Source: Gammaproteobacteria bacterium (GTDB taxonomy: Bacteria; Pseudomonadota; Gammaproteobacteria; Arenicellales; JAHEKD01). Taken from it: 11,358 nt of DNA. The translations under genes and the position numbers were made by a program. The stretch's first letter is position 1. Each line of letters opens with the position of its first letter. The notes beneath the pieces are model-generated. The model searched no databases. It was not told where the DNA came from and was given only the letters and a program-made list of their open reading frames with translations. Positions 1 through 7,561 of this stretch are shown piece by piece. The stretch lies in assembly GCA_024638545.1 (NCBI GenBank), contig JAHEKD010000029.1, positions 1 to 11,358 on the forward strand, written 5' to 3'.

Positions 1-27
1 AAACCAAGCAGGGTGATCAAAGTCCTT

Positions 28-1326
28 TCAGCAGATCTGAACCGGCCTTAAACGTCCAATTCGCCACGACGGAATCAGCGATGCCACCAGCGCCACCACG
101 TACATTAGCAAACAGGCGATCAGGATATGCTCCGGCAGCACCTCCAGCGGCATCACGGGTTCAAACACAATACCCGCCCAGTCAAATCCGTCCGGCATGA
201 GCTGACTGAAATCAATACCGTTTTTCAGGATTAATTTTATAATTAACAGACTTAACGCAGAACCCACCATCGCTGACACAACAGCCAGTATGCTTGCTTC
301 CATCAAAACTAATAACACCAGCCATATTCGCTTCATCCCGATCGCCAATAGTACGCCAAACTCGTGGGTACGCTCGTATATGGCCATCATCATTGTATTA
401 ATCATCCCCAAAGAAGCCAGCGCAACGACAATAAAACCGATTATCCAGATCATAGATTTACTTAGATCCAGCATGTCTGAAACCGTTACCGACAGCTGCC
501 TCCAGTTTCGCACAGCGGGCGGACCGCCGAGGCTATCCAGCGGGTGAATGCGACTCAATGCTTCAAGATGCCGCGCTATAGCCTGCTGGTAGACAATGAG
601 ATTTGCTGTCGCGTCTAGTTTAATCGCCAGCTCGTGAAATCCATCCTCAAGATACATCAAATCCTTGTATGCATCGACAGACATCAGCACACCGCTACGA
701 TCAAAATTGGGTTCAAGGGGCTTCAATACCGCAGCAACATCAAACAGGGCATTGCCTATACTGCCGTCTATGGCCTGAGTGACCAGAATCAGTTCGTCAC
801 CGATTTCAATTTGCAGGTTTTTTGACAGCTGCGCGCCGATCATTACCCGGTGACGAAGCGCTGCCAAACCACTTTTTTTAACTGGCTCAAAATCAATCGA
901 GCCTTTTCGCACGTGCTCAAACAGCTGCGTAACCTGTCCCTCCCGGTCAGGATCCACGGCCTGTATAAACACACCGGTTGAAGAGAGTGAGGTGCTCGCC
1001 AGACCGGAGGCATACAATCGCGGTGCGGCGTCAATTTCGGGAAATGTAGCCTCAATATCATATAAATACGACCAGGGCAGGATGGCATAGGGATCCCGCT
1101 CCTCGATATACATCTGACGGTGAATCTGCAGATGGCCTGTTGATACCTCAGTCGCATAACGAACCATCTGCCGTGTCATCCCCTCCAATAAAGCCGCATA
1201 CATGATAACCATTACGAGTCCTGCTGTAAGTGCAGAAATTGTTAAAATACTGCGCACAGGGTTTCGCCAAATGTTGCGCCATGCAACAAAGAAGAACATG
1301 CCTGAATTTTTAGATGACACAGTCAA
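28..1326 (-). CDS. ABC transporter permease, FtsX/LolE/MacB type
   Basis: Inner-membrane permease of 432 residues with the four-helix FtsX layout: TM1 about 25-47, a large periplasmic domain about 51-285, then TM2 (291-316), TM3 (333-366) and TM4 (398-419). The segment ERTHEFGVLLAIGM (318-331) after TM2 is the conserved coupling region contacting the ATPase. Such permeases (LolC/E, MacB) extract or push amphipathic substrates from the inner membrane toward periplasmic partners; the LolA-like gene just upstream fits that. No ATPase is in the window; it may lie beyond position 1. The longest frame starts at TTG (1324-1326) without a good Shine-Dalgarno. The ATG at 1297-1299 (residue 10, giving MFFFVAWRNIWRNPVRS) resembles the usual start of the family and may be real. 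The protein ends shortly after RIGRLRPV, as is common. The last 27 bases of the window hold no supportable start. Confidence 0.92.
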   Translation of the reverse strand: MTVSSKNSGMFFFVAWRNIWRNPVRSILTISALTAGLVMVIMYAALLEGMTRQMVRYATEVSTGHLQIHRQMYIEERDPYAILPWSYLYDIEATFPEIDAAPRLYASGLASTSLSSTGVFIQAVDPDREGQVTQLFEHVRKGSIDFEPVKKSGLAALRHRVMIGAQLSKNLQIEIGDELILVTQAIDGSIGNALFDVAAVLKPLEPNFDRSGVLMSVDAYKDLMYLEDGFHELAIKLDATANLIVYQQAIARHLEALSRIHPLDSLGGPPAVRNWRQLSVTVSDMLDLSKSMIWIIGFIVVALASLGMINTMMMAIYERTHEFGVLLAIGMKRIWLVLLVLMEASILAVVSAMVGSALSLLIIKLILKNGIDFSQLMPDGFDWAGIVFEPVMPLEVLPEHILIACLLMYVVALVASLIPSWRIGRLRPVQIC

Positions 1327-1351
1327 TATATATGGATAAGTGTTTAGTAGA

Positions 1352-2107
1352 TCAGCGGCGTCGCTTAAGATTTTTCAGTGAAAAAAAGGCTTGCTCCAGC
1401 GGCACTCCGAACTCAATGTCGTTGTAAACAATCACGGTTGACTCCGCCGGCGTGTCCTCAGGCTGCAGGCTCATTCGCATCGGAACGATTCTGTTATCAA
1501 TTTCCTGTAACTGGTCAAAGCTGATTGTTCGCACCAGAAGCCCGTCTTCATCGTAATACAGTGACCTGATAGGCGCCAGGGAATGCTGATCCACGAGAAT
1601 GACTACTTTGCCCCAGACGACGGCCGCATCGCGAAGTGGAATCAATGAAATTTCGTAAACCATACGGCCCTGTCTTTCCCCCTGAAATGTAATCTCGGAA
1701 ATATAGTCTTCAACAAACGTGCTTTCCTTGACCAGATCATCATTAGTGAAATGGCTACCCATCCAGGAACCTGACATCATGCTTGAGGGTACTTTCGTGA
1801 CGCGATTTATCTTTGGCAGGTAGTTCCAGATATTTTGTTCAACTTTAAGTGTCGCAATGTCCTTGTCCTTTATCGGCTTACGAATCACAATTAATGAATA
1901 ATCCTGACCCCTCGACCAGGCTTCCAGTGTCATCGAACGTTCATAGCGGCTGGTTCTTACAGTCATTGACATATTCGCTCTCGACGTCTCGCCACGCCAT
2001 AGTTCGTCAATATGCCGGATTAACTCGGTTACCTCGATTGCAGATGCAGGCACCGGAATGCATATGCAAATGAGTAAAATATGGATGCACCTGATCATCA
2101 TCGACAT
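1352..2107 (-). CDS. Periplasmic LolA-like outer membrane lipoprotein-sorting protein (PF17131-type)
   Basis: A 251-residue exported protein. The N-terminus has a Sec signal peptide: MSMMIR, hydrophobic core IHILLICICIPV, and a PASA site with cleavage predicted after residue 23. The mature part shows the hallmark block of the LolA-related PF17131 family: IWNYLPKINRVTK (93-105), MMSGSWMGSHFTNDDL (110-125) and later YYDEDGLL (184-191). Relatives have the half-barrel lipid-binding fold and often lie beside RND or ABC exporters. Here it precedes an FtsX-type permease by 25 nt in an NRPS operon, which suggests it accepts a hydrophobic substrate, perhaps the lipidated or glycosylated product, from the permease and carries it through the periplasm (inference). 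There is no lipobox Cys after the cleavage site, so it should be soluble. The ATG at 2107 is not backed by a strong ribosome-binding site; in-frame Met3 and Met4 are alternatives. Confidence 0.88.
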   Translation of the reverse strand: MSMMIRCIHILLICICIPVPASAIEVTELIRHIDELWRGETSRANMSMTVRTSRYERSMTLEAWSRGQDYSLIVIRKPIKDKDIATLKVEQNIWNYLPKINRVTKVPSSMMSGSWMGSHFTNDDLVKESTFVEDYISEITFQGERQGRMVYEISLIPLRDAAVVWGKVVILVDQHSLAPIRSLYYDEDGLLVRTISFDQLQEIDNRIVPMRMSLQPEDTPAESTVIVYNDIEFGVPLEQAFFSLKNLKRRR

Positions 2108-2149
2108 TATATTATGCTTTTAGCCTGGCTGCTGACGGAACCGGCGCTA

Positions 2150-2183
2150 CTGCAGGCCGATTAATGACTCGATCCGCCTGCTG
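2150..2183 (-). repeat. Imperfect inverted repeat in the reductase-LolA gap
   Basis: In the 87-nt gap, GCAGGC and GCCTGC can pair as a stem with an 18-nt loop, extendable past one mismatch. No run of U follows, so it is not a classical intrinsic terminator; it might be an RNA-processing or attenuation element, or chance. Nothing else is recognisable in the gap. Confidence 0.3.
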
Positions 2184-2194
2184 AGAAATGCGGG

Positions 2195-2965
2195 CTAGAT
2201 ATTCCCCAGGCTATGGGCACCATCGACCACCAGTGCAGCACCGTTTACGAATGAACCCGCGTTACTGGCCAGCAGTAAAAATGGAGCCGTCAACTCATCA
2301 AGTTCACCTATTCGCTGTGAGGGCGTATTGGCAACCAGTGCCTTGCCCTTTTCGCTCTCGAGGAATGCTGCATTTATTTCTGTTTTGAAATAGCCCGGGC
2401 AGAGCGCGTTGACCCGTATATTTTTCCGACTCCATTCAAGCGCCAGGCTTTTTGTTAATTGAATTACTGCTGCCTTCGAGGTGCAGTAACTGGACTGGAA
2501 AAGCGCCACCCGTATTCCAAGAATTGAAGCTGTATTAACGATATTTCCCGGTGTGCGTGATTTAATCATTCGTGAACCCGCTTCCCTTGCGACAAGCCAG
2601 ATACCTTTGAGATTGGTATCCAGCACAAAATCCCAGCTCTCCTGATCAGTCGCCAATGCTGGCTTCGAATCAGCCACACCGGCATTATTAGAGACGATCT
2701 CTACCACGCCATATTTATCCTGCGCCTGATCAAATGCGGCTTTAACACTGGGCTCTGTCGTCACATCCATACTTACTGCGCTCGCCCTGCCTCCTCCGGC
2801 CTCGATCTCATCGACAAGGTTCTGCAGGCGTTCCGTGCGCCGTGCCGCCACAATGACGCTTGCACCGCGGGCTGCCAGCACCCTGGCAAAATGGGCACCG
2901 ATGCCGCTGGATGCACCACTCACAAAGGCAACTTTACCGCTGACATCAAATATTGATTCGCTCAT
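2195..2965 (-). CDS. Short-chain dehydrogenase/reductase (classical SDR, FabG-like)
   Basis: NAD(P)(H)-dependent oxidoreductase of 256 residues, the standard length for classical SDRs. The cofactor motif is SGASSGIG (16-23); arginines R42-R43 after the second strand favour NADP(H). Further markers are D67-V68, NNAG (93-96) and the catalytic set N118, S147, Y160 and K164 (YCTSK), so it should be active. The closing VNGAALVVDGA is typical of the 3-oxoacyl-ACP reductase/glucose-dehydrogenase-like group. Sitting directly after the thioesterase gene, it most likely reduces a ketone or oxidises an alcohol of the product or of a precursor such as a 3-oxoacyl chain. The actual substrate is not readable, and SDRs of this kind can also be generic. 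The ATG is supported by a clear AGGAG. Confidence 0.95.
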   Translation of the reverse strand: MSESIFDVSGKVAFVSGASSGIGAHFARVLAARGASVIVAARRTERLQNLVDEIEAGGGRASAVSMDVTTEPSVKAAFDQAQDKYGVVEIVSNNAGVADSKPALATDQESWDFVLDTNLKGIWLVAREAGSRMIKSRTPGNIVNTASILGIRVALFQSSYCTSKAAVIQLTKSLALEWSRKNIRVNALCPGYFKTEINAAFLESEKGKALVANTPSQRIGELDELTAPFLLLASNAGSFVNGAALVVDGAHSLGNI

Positions 2966-2972
2966 CTTGACT

Positions 2973-2977
2973 CTCCT
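2973..2977 (-). promoter_or_regulatory. Strong ribosome-binding site for the reductase gene
   Basis: AGGAG on the minus strand, 7 nt before the ATG at 2963-2965, is the best Shine-Dalgarno match of the window. It fixes the reductase start and suggests higher or independent translation of this gene compared with the coupled NRPS genes. Confidence 0.75.
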
Positions 2978-3014
2978 GTTTTAATTTATCTTATCGCATC
3001 TTTATTGATTTTGA

Positions 3015-5459
3015 TCACTTGTGCTGAATGTATTGATTGATCAGTTCTGTAGTTTCATAGACTTTCGGGGGTGAAAATATGCTGGTATGAGTGCCTTCGA
3101 TAATGGCCGTTTGAACATTAGCATTTAAATCAAAGTCATCAGGCCGGTTGTAAAAATACCGATTCATCGACTGGTAATACTGCCCGCTTTGGATCACCCT
3201 GATTTTTCCATTATAGTGACAAGGGCTGTATTTCTGATTGAGTTTCCAGTTGTAATGGCGCCTGATCGCGCGCCGTTTTTCAAGCGGTCCTGTGAGAGAT
3301 TTACGCGCTATTCGCATTCTGCCTTTAAGCAAGGCGAGTCGATAAATCAACGGCAGCTTCAGTAGTGCCCGTGTTGATCTGGTGATCAAATGTTTAAATG
3401 AATCCGCGTTGATCGCCGTCATAAGCGAGAGATTGCCAGGGGGTTTTTTTCTAAATACCATTTCTGGCAGATCCGGATCAAACAAAATCAACACGTTAAT
3501 TCGATCGCCTGCTTCAAACAGTTGATTCACAATTTCATAACCGATAGTGCAGCCCATGCACAGGCCCATAATTGTGTAAGGACCCCGCTCCTGGATCTTT
3601 TTAATTTCATCAATATAGGTTGCCGCCAGCTGCGGAAAATCCGAGTGACCATAATCCGCGATGTTGTCATATTCAAGCTGCTGAATCGCATAAAAAGGCT
3701 GCTGGTTACCCAGTGCATTTGAAATATCCCTGTAAAACAAAATATCCTGGGCGTGTATGCCAAATATGGGCAATCGCTCTCCGCGTGTTTGAACAGGCAC
3801 AATGATCTGACTACATTCGTCAGGTCGTTGTGTAATCAGGGCTGCCAGTTTCTCAATAGTGGGCGCTTCCAGGATCGTGGATATGGGTAATTTACAGTTG
3901 AATCGCGATTCAATTCTGGCATAGAGTGTAATCACATTCAGCGATGTGCCGCCCAGATCAAAGTAATTTTCATCAATGCTGATTTTGTTATCGGTGGCAA
4001 AAATATCCTGCCAGATTTTTTGCAAATGATCCTCGATATCACTCTGGGGTGGTTTATACTCACCCCGATTTTTGATCTCGAAACGGGTATGTTCGCTAAT
4101 CGCAGCGGGTAAATCTGACGTGACGGCAGCTTGGCTTTTTACTAAATGCCGGTATTGTGAGATGACCTGATCCGGACACTTAAGAAGATGGGCAAATAAG
4201 GTTGTGAATGAATCGAACATTTGCCGGGTTACGGCGCCATCAAAAACACTATCGCTGGCAAGCATCTTCAACGTTACATCATTATGGTCGGTCAAGGCGA
4301 TGAGTGTCAGCGGATAGTTACTGACGATACCGCTCTCAAAAGAGACCAGCTCAAGACCCTCATCAAAACGTTGCGCTGCTGACGGGGTAGCAAAATTCTC
4401 AACTACAACCAGAGAAACAACTGAATGCAGTTTTTTATTAATTCTTACCTGCGGCAGATTATCAAGATGATAGCCCCATTTGTAAAGCTGCAGTAACGAA
4501 AGATAATCATATTTTCTCAAGGTGTTATTTTCTGTTCTGACCTTATTGATTACACTGAGCAGGTTATCATGTATGGTTAGCTGCAAATGAACAGGCAATG
4601 CAGTAGTGAGTTGACCAACCAGTGACTCGATTCCAGCCATGGGTGACGAGCGGCCAGATAAGGTCAGCACAAAAGCAGTTTGGCCTGATTGTGATAACAG
4701 TGCCAGGTAAATTGCCCAGCTTGATTGAACGATTTCGCTCAGCGTGGCGCCCGTCTGTATAGATAATTCACGGATCAGCGCTCTGGTTTGGGGTTCTAAA
4801 CGTGCCTGCTCCTGATTAGCGATATCTGCATCCTTTGCAGATAAGACTGATGACTCACCGGATTGGTTTAGTCTGGTTTTTGAACAATTCAGCCAGTGAG
4901 CCCTGGCTTCATCCATATCACGTGTCTTGAGCCAGTCAAGATAGTCTTTGAATTGTATTGACCGTGATGCAGTCGCAGCAATTCGGCCTGTTTTCACCAG
5001 TGTATTGTAAATGTCGGTGAATTGATCCAACACAATTGAAGTCGACCAGCCGTCAATAAATATGTGATGGCAATTCCAGTAGACGATGTGTTCATCGTCA
5101 TTTTCGCTGAATACACTGATCAGATGATTCGGCTGTCGATCAATCGCCAGAGGAATACGGACTTTACTATCAGCCGGAGGTTCGCCAAGAAATACGATAT
5201 CCGGTTCAGAGTCCTTGTAGACGACTTGCAGCGGCTTGCTCAGTTTATTCCAGTGTATACTTGAACGCAAACTGCCGTGTTTTTTTATAACCGCATGCCA
5301 GGCCCTGATAAAAGTCTCTTTATCGAGGTAGCCCTGAAACTTGCATTTGACCAGAATTTGTCCGGAATCCTTATCGCCCGAACTGATATGATTCAATAAG
5401 AATGTCACCTGATTGTCGGAAAGAGGATATATATCCTCAATGTTTTTTTTATTTTTCAA
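3015..5459 (-). CDS. NRPS termination protein: C-PCP-TE lacking an A domain
   Basis: Terminal NRPS protein of 814 residues. A condensation domain spans about 8-440 (IEDIYPLSDNQ at 7-17; active-site HHIFIDGWS at 131-139). Following an E domain, it is expected to be a DCL-type C domain taking a D-configured donor. Its later core motif is degenerate: VGQLTTALPV (281-290) against the usual VGxFxNTxPxR. Only about 30 residues separate it from the carrier (about 473-545; YFDLGGTSL, S506 for phosphopantetheine), so no A domain is present and the carrier must be charged in trans or used unusually. A type-I thioesterase (about 555-812) ends the protein. Its nucleophile motif is GLCMG with Cys (C634) instead of Ser; D661 (LILFDPD) and H791 (EGTHTS) complete the likely triad. 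It should release the product by hydrolysis, cyclization or transfer to an external nucleophile. The reductase gene follows after 49 nt. Confidence 0.95.
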   Translation of the reverse strand: MKNKKNIEDIYPLSDNQVTFLLNHISSGDKDSGQILVKCKFQGYLDKETFIRAWHAVIKKHGSLRSSIHWNKLSKPLQVVYKDSEPDIVFLGEPPADSKVRIPLAIDRQPNHLISVFSENDDEHIVYWNCHHIFIDGWSTSIVLDQFTDIYNTLVKTGRIAATASRSIQFKDYLDWLKTRDMDEARAHWLNCSKTRLNQSGESSVLSAKDADIANQEQARLEPQTRALIRELSIQTGATLSEIVQSSWAIYLALLSQSGQTAFVLTLSGRSSPMAGIESLVGQLTTALPVHLQLTIHDNLLSVINKVRTENNTLRKYDYLSLLQLYKWGYHLDNLPQVRINKKLHSVVSLVVVENFATPSAAQRFDEGLELVSFESGIVSNYPLTLIALTDHNDVTLKMLASDSVFDGAVTRQMFDSFTTLFAHLLKCPDQVISQYRHLVKSQAAVTSDLPAAISEHTRFEIKNRGEYKPPQSDIEDHLQKIWQDIFATDNKISIDENYFDLGGTSLNVITLYARIESRFNCKLPISTILEAPTIEKLAALITQRPDECSQIIVPVQTRGERLPIFGIHAQDILFYRDISNALGNQQPFYAIQQLEYDNIADYGHSDFPQLAATYIDEIKKIQERGPYTIMGLCMGCTIGYEIVNQLFEAGDRINVLILFDPDLPEMVFRKKPPGNLSLMTAINADSFKHLITRSTRALLKLPLIYRLALLKGRMRIARKSLTGPLEKRRAIRRHYNWKLNQKYSPCHYNGKIRVIQSGQYYQSMNRYFYNRPDDFDLNANVQTAIIEGTHTSIFSPPKVYETTELINQYIQHK

Positions 5460-5480
5460 TATAAATCATCGCCTTAACTT
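5457..5480 (-). promoter_or_regulatory. TTG start and stop-overlapping AAGG ribosome-binding site of the C-PCP-TE gene
   Basis: The start best matching the C-domain N-terminus (IEDIYPLSDNQ) is TTG at 5457-5459; an in-frame TGA lies only three codons upstream. The nearest Shine-Dalgarno-like AAGG overlaps the TAA stop of the previous gene and is about 12 nt from TTG, longer than usual. A nearby out-of-frame ATG meets a stop after six codons. Translation is probably coupled to the preceding gene. Confidence 0.55.
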
Positions 5481-7561
5481 AGTGAGTCAAGAAAATCGTC
5501 CAGTTCGTGCTGGTCCAGATCTGCGTCTGGAAAATCAGATGGTGTATAGCTGCCGTGCTGATCACCCTGGCAATGAATAATGATATCCTGTAGATGACGT
5601 AGATAGCAGTGCGTGAATTCTTCTATTTCTTGGCCATCAATCAGACACTGATCATAATGCCACTCAATCTGAAGCTGCGAGTCTTTGAAATAGGCCTGAA
5701 TCTCAATAAAATGAGTACATCGGTTGTCGGGATGACGCTGGCCGGGAACATCAAGATCCAGCTCAATGAGCTCGGGCGCATCTGATGGTGATTGCGCATG
5801 CTTTTCAGCATTGCCCAAATAGTTAAACAAAATACGCGTAGGGGGTGCGCTGGCGTAGCTGCTTAACTGATTAGTCTGTTTCAGCAATCCAAAGGCGATA
5901 CCGCCATGCCTGACCTGTTTAAGCTTTTCTTTGGTTGTTTTTATTGTCGCAGCTATCAGCCCATCGCGAGTCGACGAGTGCGGATCAGAGCTTACCAACA
6001 GCGGATAGACCGATGAGAACCAGCCTATGGTTCGCGACAGATCGATGCTTTTCCCAGGATCGAATCGTCCGTGACTTTCTACATCAATCGTAATTTGAGC
6101 CTGACCATATCGTTCGAGCACCGCCAGGGAGAACGCACTTAATAACAGATCCGGCAGGGTTGTTTGATAGTTTTGATGGGCATCGTGGTCCAGGGAGAGG
6201 CTTAAACCACGTTCAAGCCGCGTTTTGATGACGTCTCTATTCGCTTCTTTGCTGACAGCAGCGGTTTCCGTCAGGCCCCTGCTACCGATGGGAAATTGAG
6301 TGCTTTGATCATTAATCTGTCCGTTCCAAAACTCGATCTGGGAGGTGATTTCCGGATCATGTGCGAGCTTGTATTGATAATCTGCCCAGGCCGTGAATGG
6401 CATACTTTGTAGCGGTGGATGATCACGATTACCCGGCTGCAGATGGTACTGCAGATCCTTTTTCAGAACCTGCCAGGAAATGATATCCATCACCAGATGA
6501 TGTGCGGTTACCAGCAGTATGTTCCCTGAGCCTGTTTTAAACAACACGAAGTCAAAAAGGGGCGCCTGTGCCAGGCTGAATAAAGCCTGCCGCTGTGCCG
6601 CTTGTCTTTTTATTTCAGCGCCTTCATGCGTTTCACCAGGCAGATCCACAATCGCAAATGCTATTTCAGCATTTTCCTGCAGCGCGTGCCTGTAAATTCC
6701 GGAATCCCTGATGAAGCTGACTCTGAATGCATCATGATCTGCTGCAAGCCGGTTTATTGCATCCTTTAACATCGGCACACTAACAGCTTCAGGCAGCCTG
6801 AAAAAGCGAGCCAGATTCCACTGCTCAAGGTGTTCTTTAACGGTATAAAAAAACCAAGACTGTATTGGGGTGACGGGCGCATGATTTACGGGCAGCGGCC
6901 TTACCTGTGCAGTATCATCAGAACTATTTGCGGCTATTTTTCGACTGAGCTGGCTAATTGTCGGATAATCAAATACATCATTCGGGCCAATTTTATAGCC
7001 TGCCTGTAAGATTTTTGAGACAACGTGGATGCTCAGGATCGAGTCACCGCCCAGCTCAAAAAAGTTATCCTGCTGATTCTTAACGGGACGCCCAAGCACA
7101 TGCTCCCATGCATTAATTAAAGCTTGCTGAATTTTAAGTTCTGCAACAGGCAAATCAGCGTGATGACGCTGCTCAGATATAGTCGCCGCCATTACAGCGG
7201 CGCCCGAGTTTTTCTCATCAGCCAGATATTTACTTGCCAATTTTTTCAATTTCGACCTGTCAATTTTTCCACTCGCCAGTATTGGCATACTTTCCAGCAG
7301 GTAAATCTTCTGGGGAATAGCATGTTTCGGCAGTTTGTCGTAAAGAAAACTCTTAATCACTTTCGAATCTATATGGCTCCCATCCGGTCCTGAATTAATT
7401 CTCGCAAATGCGACCAGTACTTTACCGTTGCCGGCTTTGCAAGTTGCGTGATCTTGTTTATCACGTATTGACTGATACAGGTCCCGTTTCTCGGCCGGGC
7501 TTAACCGGCAGATCGCCTGTCTTACGAAATCATCAGGGTTTGTTTTAGCGGTGCCACTCAT
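5474..7561 (-). CDS. NRPS: detached A-domain C-terminal part (A9-A10), PCP and epimerization domain
   Basis: This NRPS protein of 695 residues has no A-domain core. It opens with a helical leader (residues 9-37) and then the end of an A domain: strand KVLVAFARI (47-55), A9-like LPKHAIPQKIYLL (77-89) and A10 SGKIDR, with the adenylation lysine at K99. A carrier protein follows (about 138-210) with FFELGGDSI; S174 is the phosphopantetheine site, and GGDSI is the form usual before E domains. Residues 226-665 are an epimerization domain: PIQSWFF (232-238), HHLVMDIISW (354-363), VESHGRF (494-500, candidate catalytic Glu E495), TIGWFSSVYP (511-520) and FNYLG (579-583). It should convert the PCP-bound residue to the D form. 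The C-terminus (TPSDF at 673-677, then an acidic helix) looks like a communication-mediating donor for the next protein. Together with the protein encoded at 8973-11358 it makes one C-A-PCP-E module. The ATG at 7561 overlaps the glycosyltransferase stop; the next gene follows after 14 nt. Confidence 0.95.
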   Translation of the reverse strand: MSGTAKTNPDDFVRQAICRLSPAEKRDLYQSIRDKQDHATCKAGNGKVLVAFARINSGPDGSHIDSKVIKSFLYDKLPKHAIPQKIYLLESMPILASGKIDRSKLKKLASKYLADEKNSGAAVMAATISEQRHHADLPVAELKIQQALINAWEHVLGRPVKNQQDNFFELGGDSILSIHVVSKILQAGYKIGPNDVFDYPTISQLSRKIAANSSDDTAQVRPLPVNHAPVTPIQSWFFYTVKEHLEQWNLARFFRLPEAVSVPMLKDAINRLAADHDAFRVSFIRDSGIYRHALQENAEIAFAIVDLPGETHEGAEIKRQAAQRQALFSLAQAPLFDFVLFKTGSGNILLVTAHHLVMDIISWQVLKKDLQYHLQPGNRDHPPLQSMPFTAWADYQYKLAHDPEITSQIEFWNGQINDQSTQFPIGSRGLTETAAVSKEANRDVIKTRLERGLSLSLDHDAHQNYQTTLPDLLLSAFSLAVLERYGQAQITIDVESHGRFDPGKSIDLSRTIGWFSSVYPLLVSSDPHSSTRDGLIAATIKTTKEKLKQVRHGGIAFGLLKQTNQLSSYASAPPTRILFNYLGNAEKHAQSPSDAPELIELDLDVPGQRHPDNRCTHFIEIQAYFKDSQLQIEWHYDQCLIDGQEIEEFTHCYLRHLQDIIIHCQGDQHGSYTPSDFPDADLDQHELDDFLDSLS
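5477..5551 (-). other. Putative COM-donor tail after the E domain
   Basis: Residues 671-695 carry TPSDF and a short acidic, leucine-containing helix (ELDDFLDSL). This is where E domains at protein ends carry their donor docking element. The partner would be the N-terminus of the next protein (KNIEDIYPLSDNQ), where C domains carry the acceptor. The assignment is from position and motif only. Confidence 0.6.
7232..7423 (-). other. Adenylation domain C-terminal fragment with motifs A9 and A10
   Basis: Residues 47-110 of the second NRPS half match the end of the small A-domain subdomain (AMP-binding C-terminal family): a strand equivalent to LVAYVV, the LPxxxxP segment of A9, and A10 SGKIDR with K99, equivalent to GrsA Lys517. 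No other A-domain motif exists in this protein, so it cannot adenylate alone. Confidence 0.9.
7451..7537 (-). repeat. Helical leader motif, copy 2, at the N-terminus of the second NRPS half
   Basis: Residues 9-37 (key pattern DDFV.QAI..LSPAEKRDLY..IR) align without gaps to the C-terminal 29 residues of the upstream NRPS half at 8976-9062. Both contain a proline-glutamate turn (PP.E / SP.E) between two amphipathic stretches. This part precedes the first recognisable A-domain strand (KVLVAF) and is extra relative to an ordinary A domain. Confidence 0.5.
7558..7561 (-). promoter_or_regulatory. ATGA start/stop overlap coupling glycosyltransferase and second NRPS half
   Basis: The glycosyltransferase stop TGA (7558-7560) shares bases with the ATG (7559-7561) of the next NRPS gene, a classical arrangement for translational coupling by termination-reinitiation. 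No strong Shine-Dalgarno sequence precedes the ATG (only an AAAAGA-like stretch). Production of the A10/PCP/E protein may therefore depend on translation of the glycosyltransferase. Confidence 0.8.

Noticed and set aside
1..27. Start of a downstream ATPase gene at the left edge
   Set aside because: No ATG is present in these bases; a TTG occurs too close to an AAGGA to support a call.
290..825. Plus-strand small frames opposite the permease
   Set aside because: Antisense to a conserved membrane protein; composition reflects the complementary strand and no ribosome-binding context was seen.
843..1157. 104-codon minus-strand frame inside the permease gene
   Set aside because: It overlaps the well-supported FtsX permease in another frame and its translation shows no recognisable family features.
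2150..2183. Intrinsic terminator after the reductase gene
   Set aside because: The stem is short with a long loop and no T tract follows on the transcribed strand, so termination is not supported.
2978..3014. Promoter in the 49-nt gap before the reductase
   Set aside because: The A/T-rich stretch (GATAAGATAAAT) vaguely resembles a -10 box but no spaced -35 was found; it is insufficient to call.
3527..3802. 91-codon minus-strand frame inside the thioesterase region
   Set aside because: Out-of-frame shadow of the TE domain, whose own frame carries the catalytic motifs.
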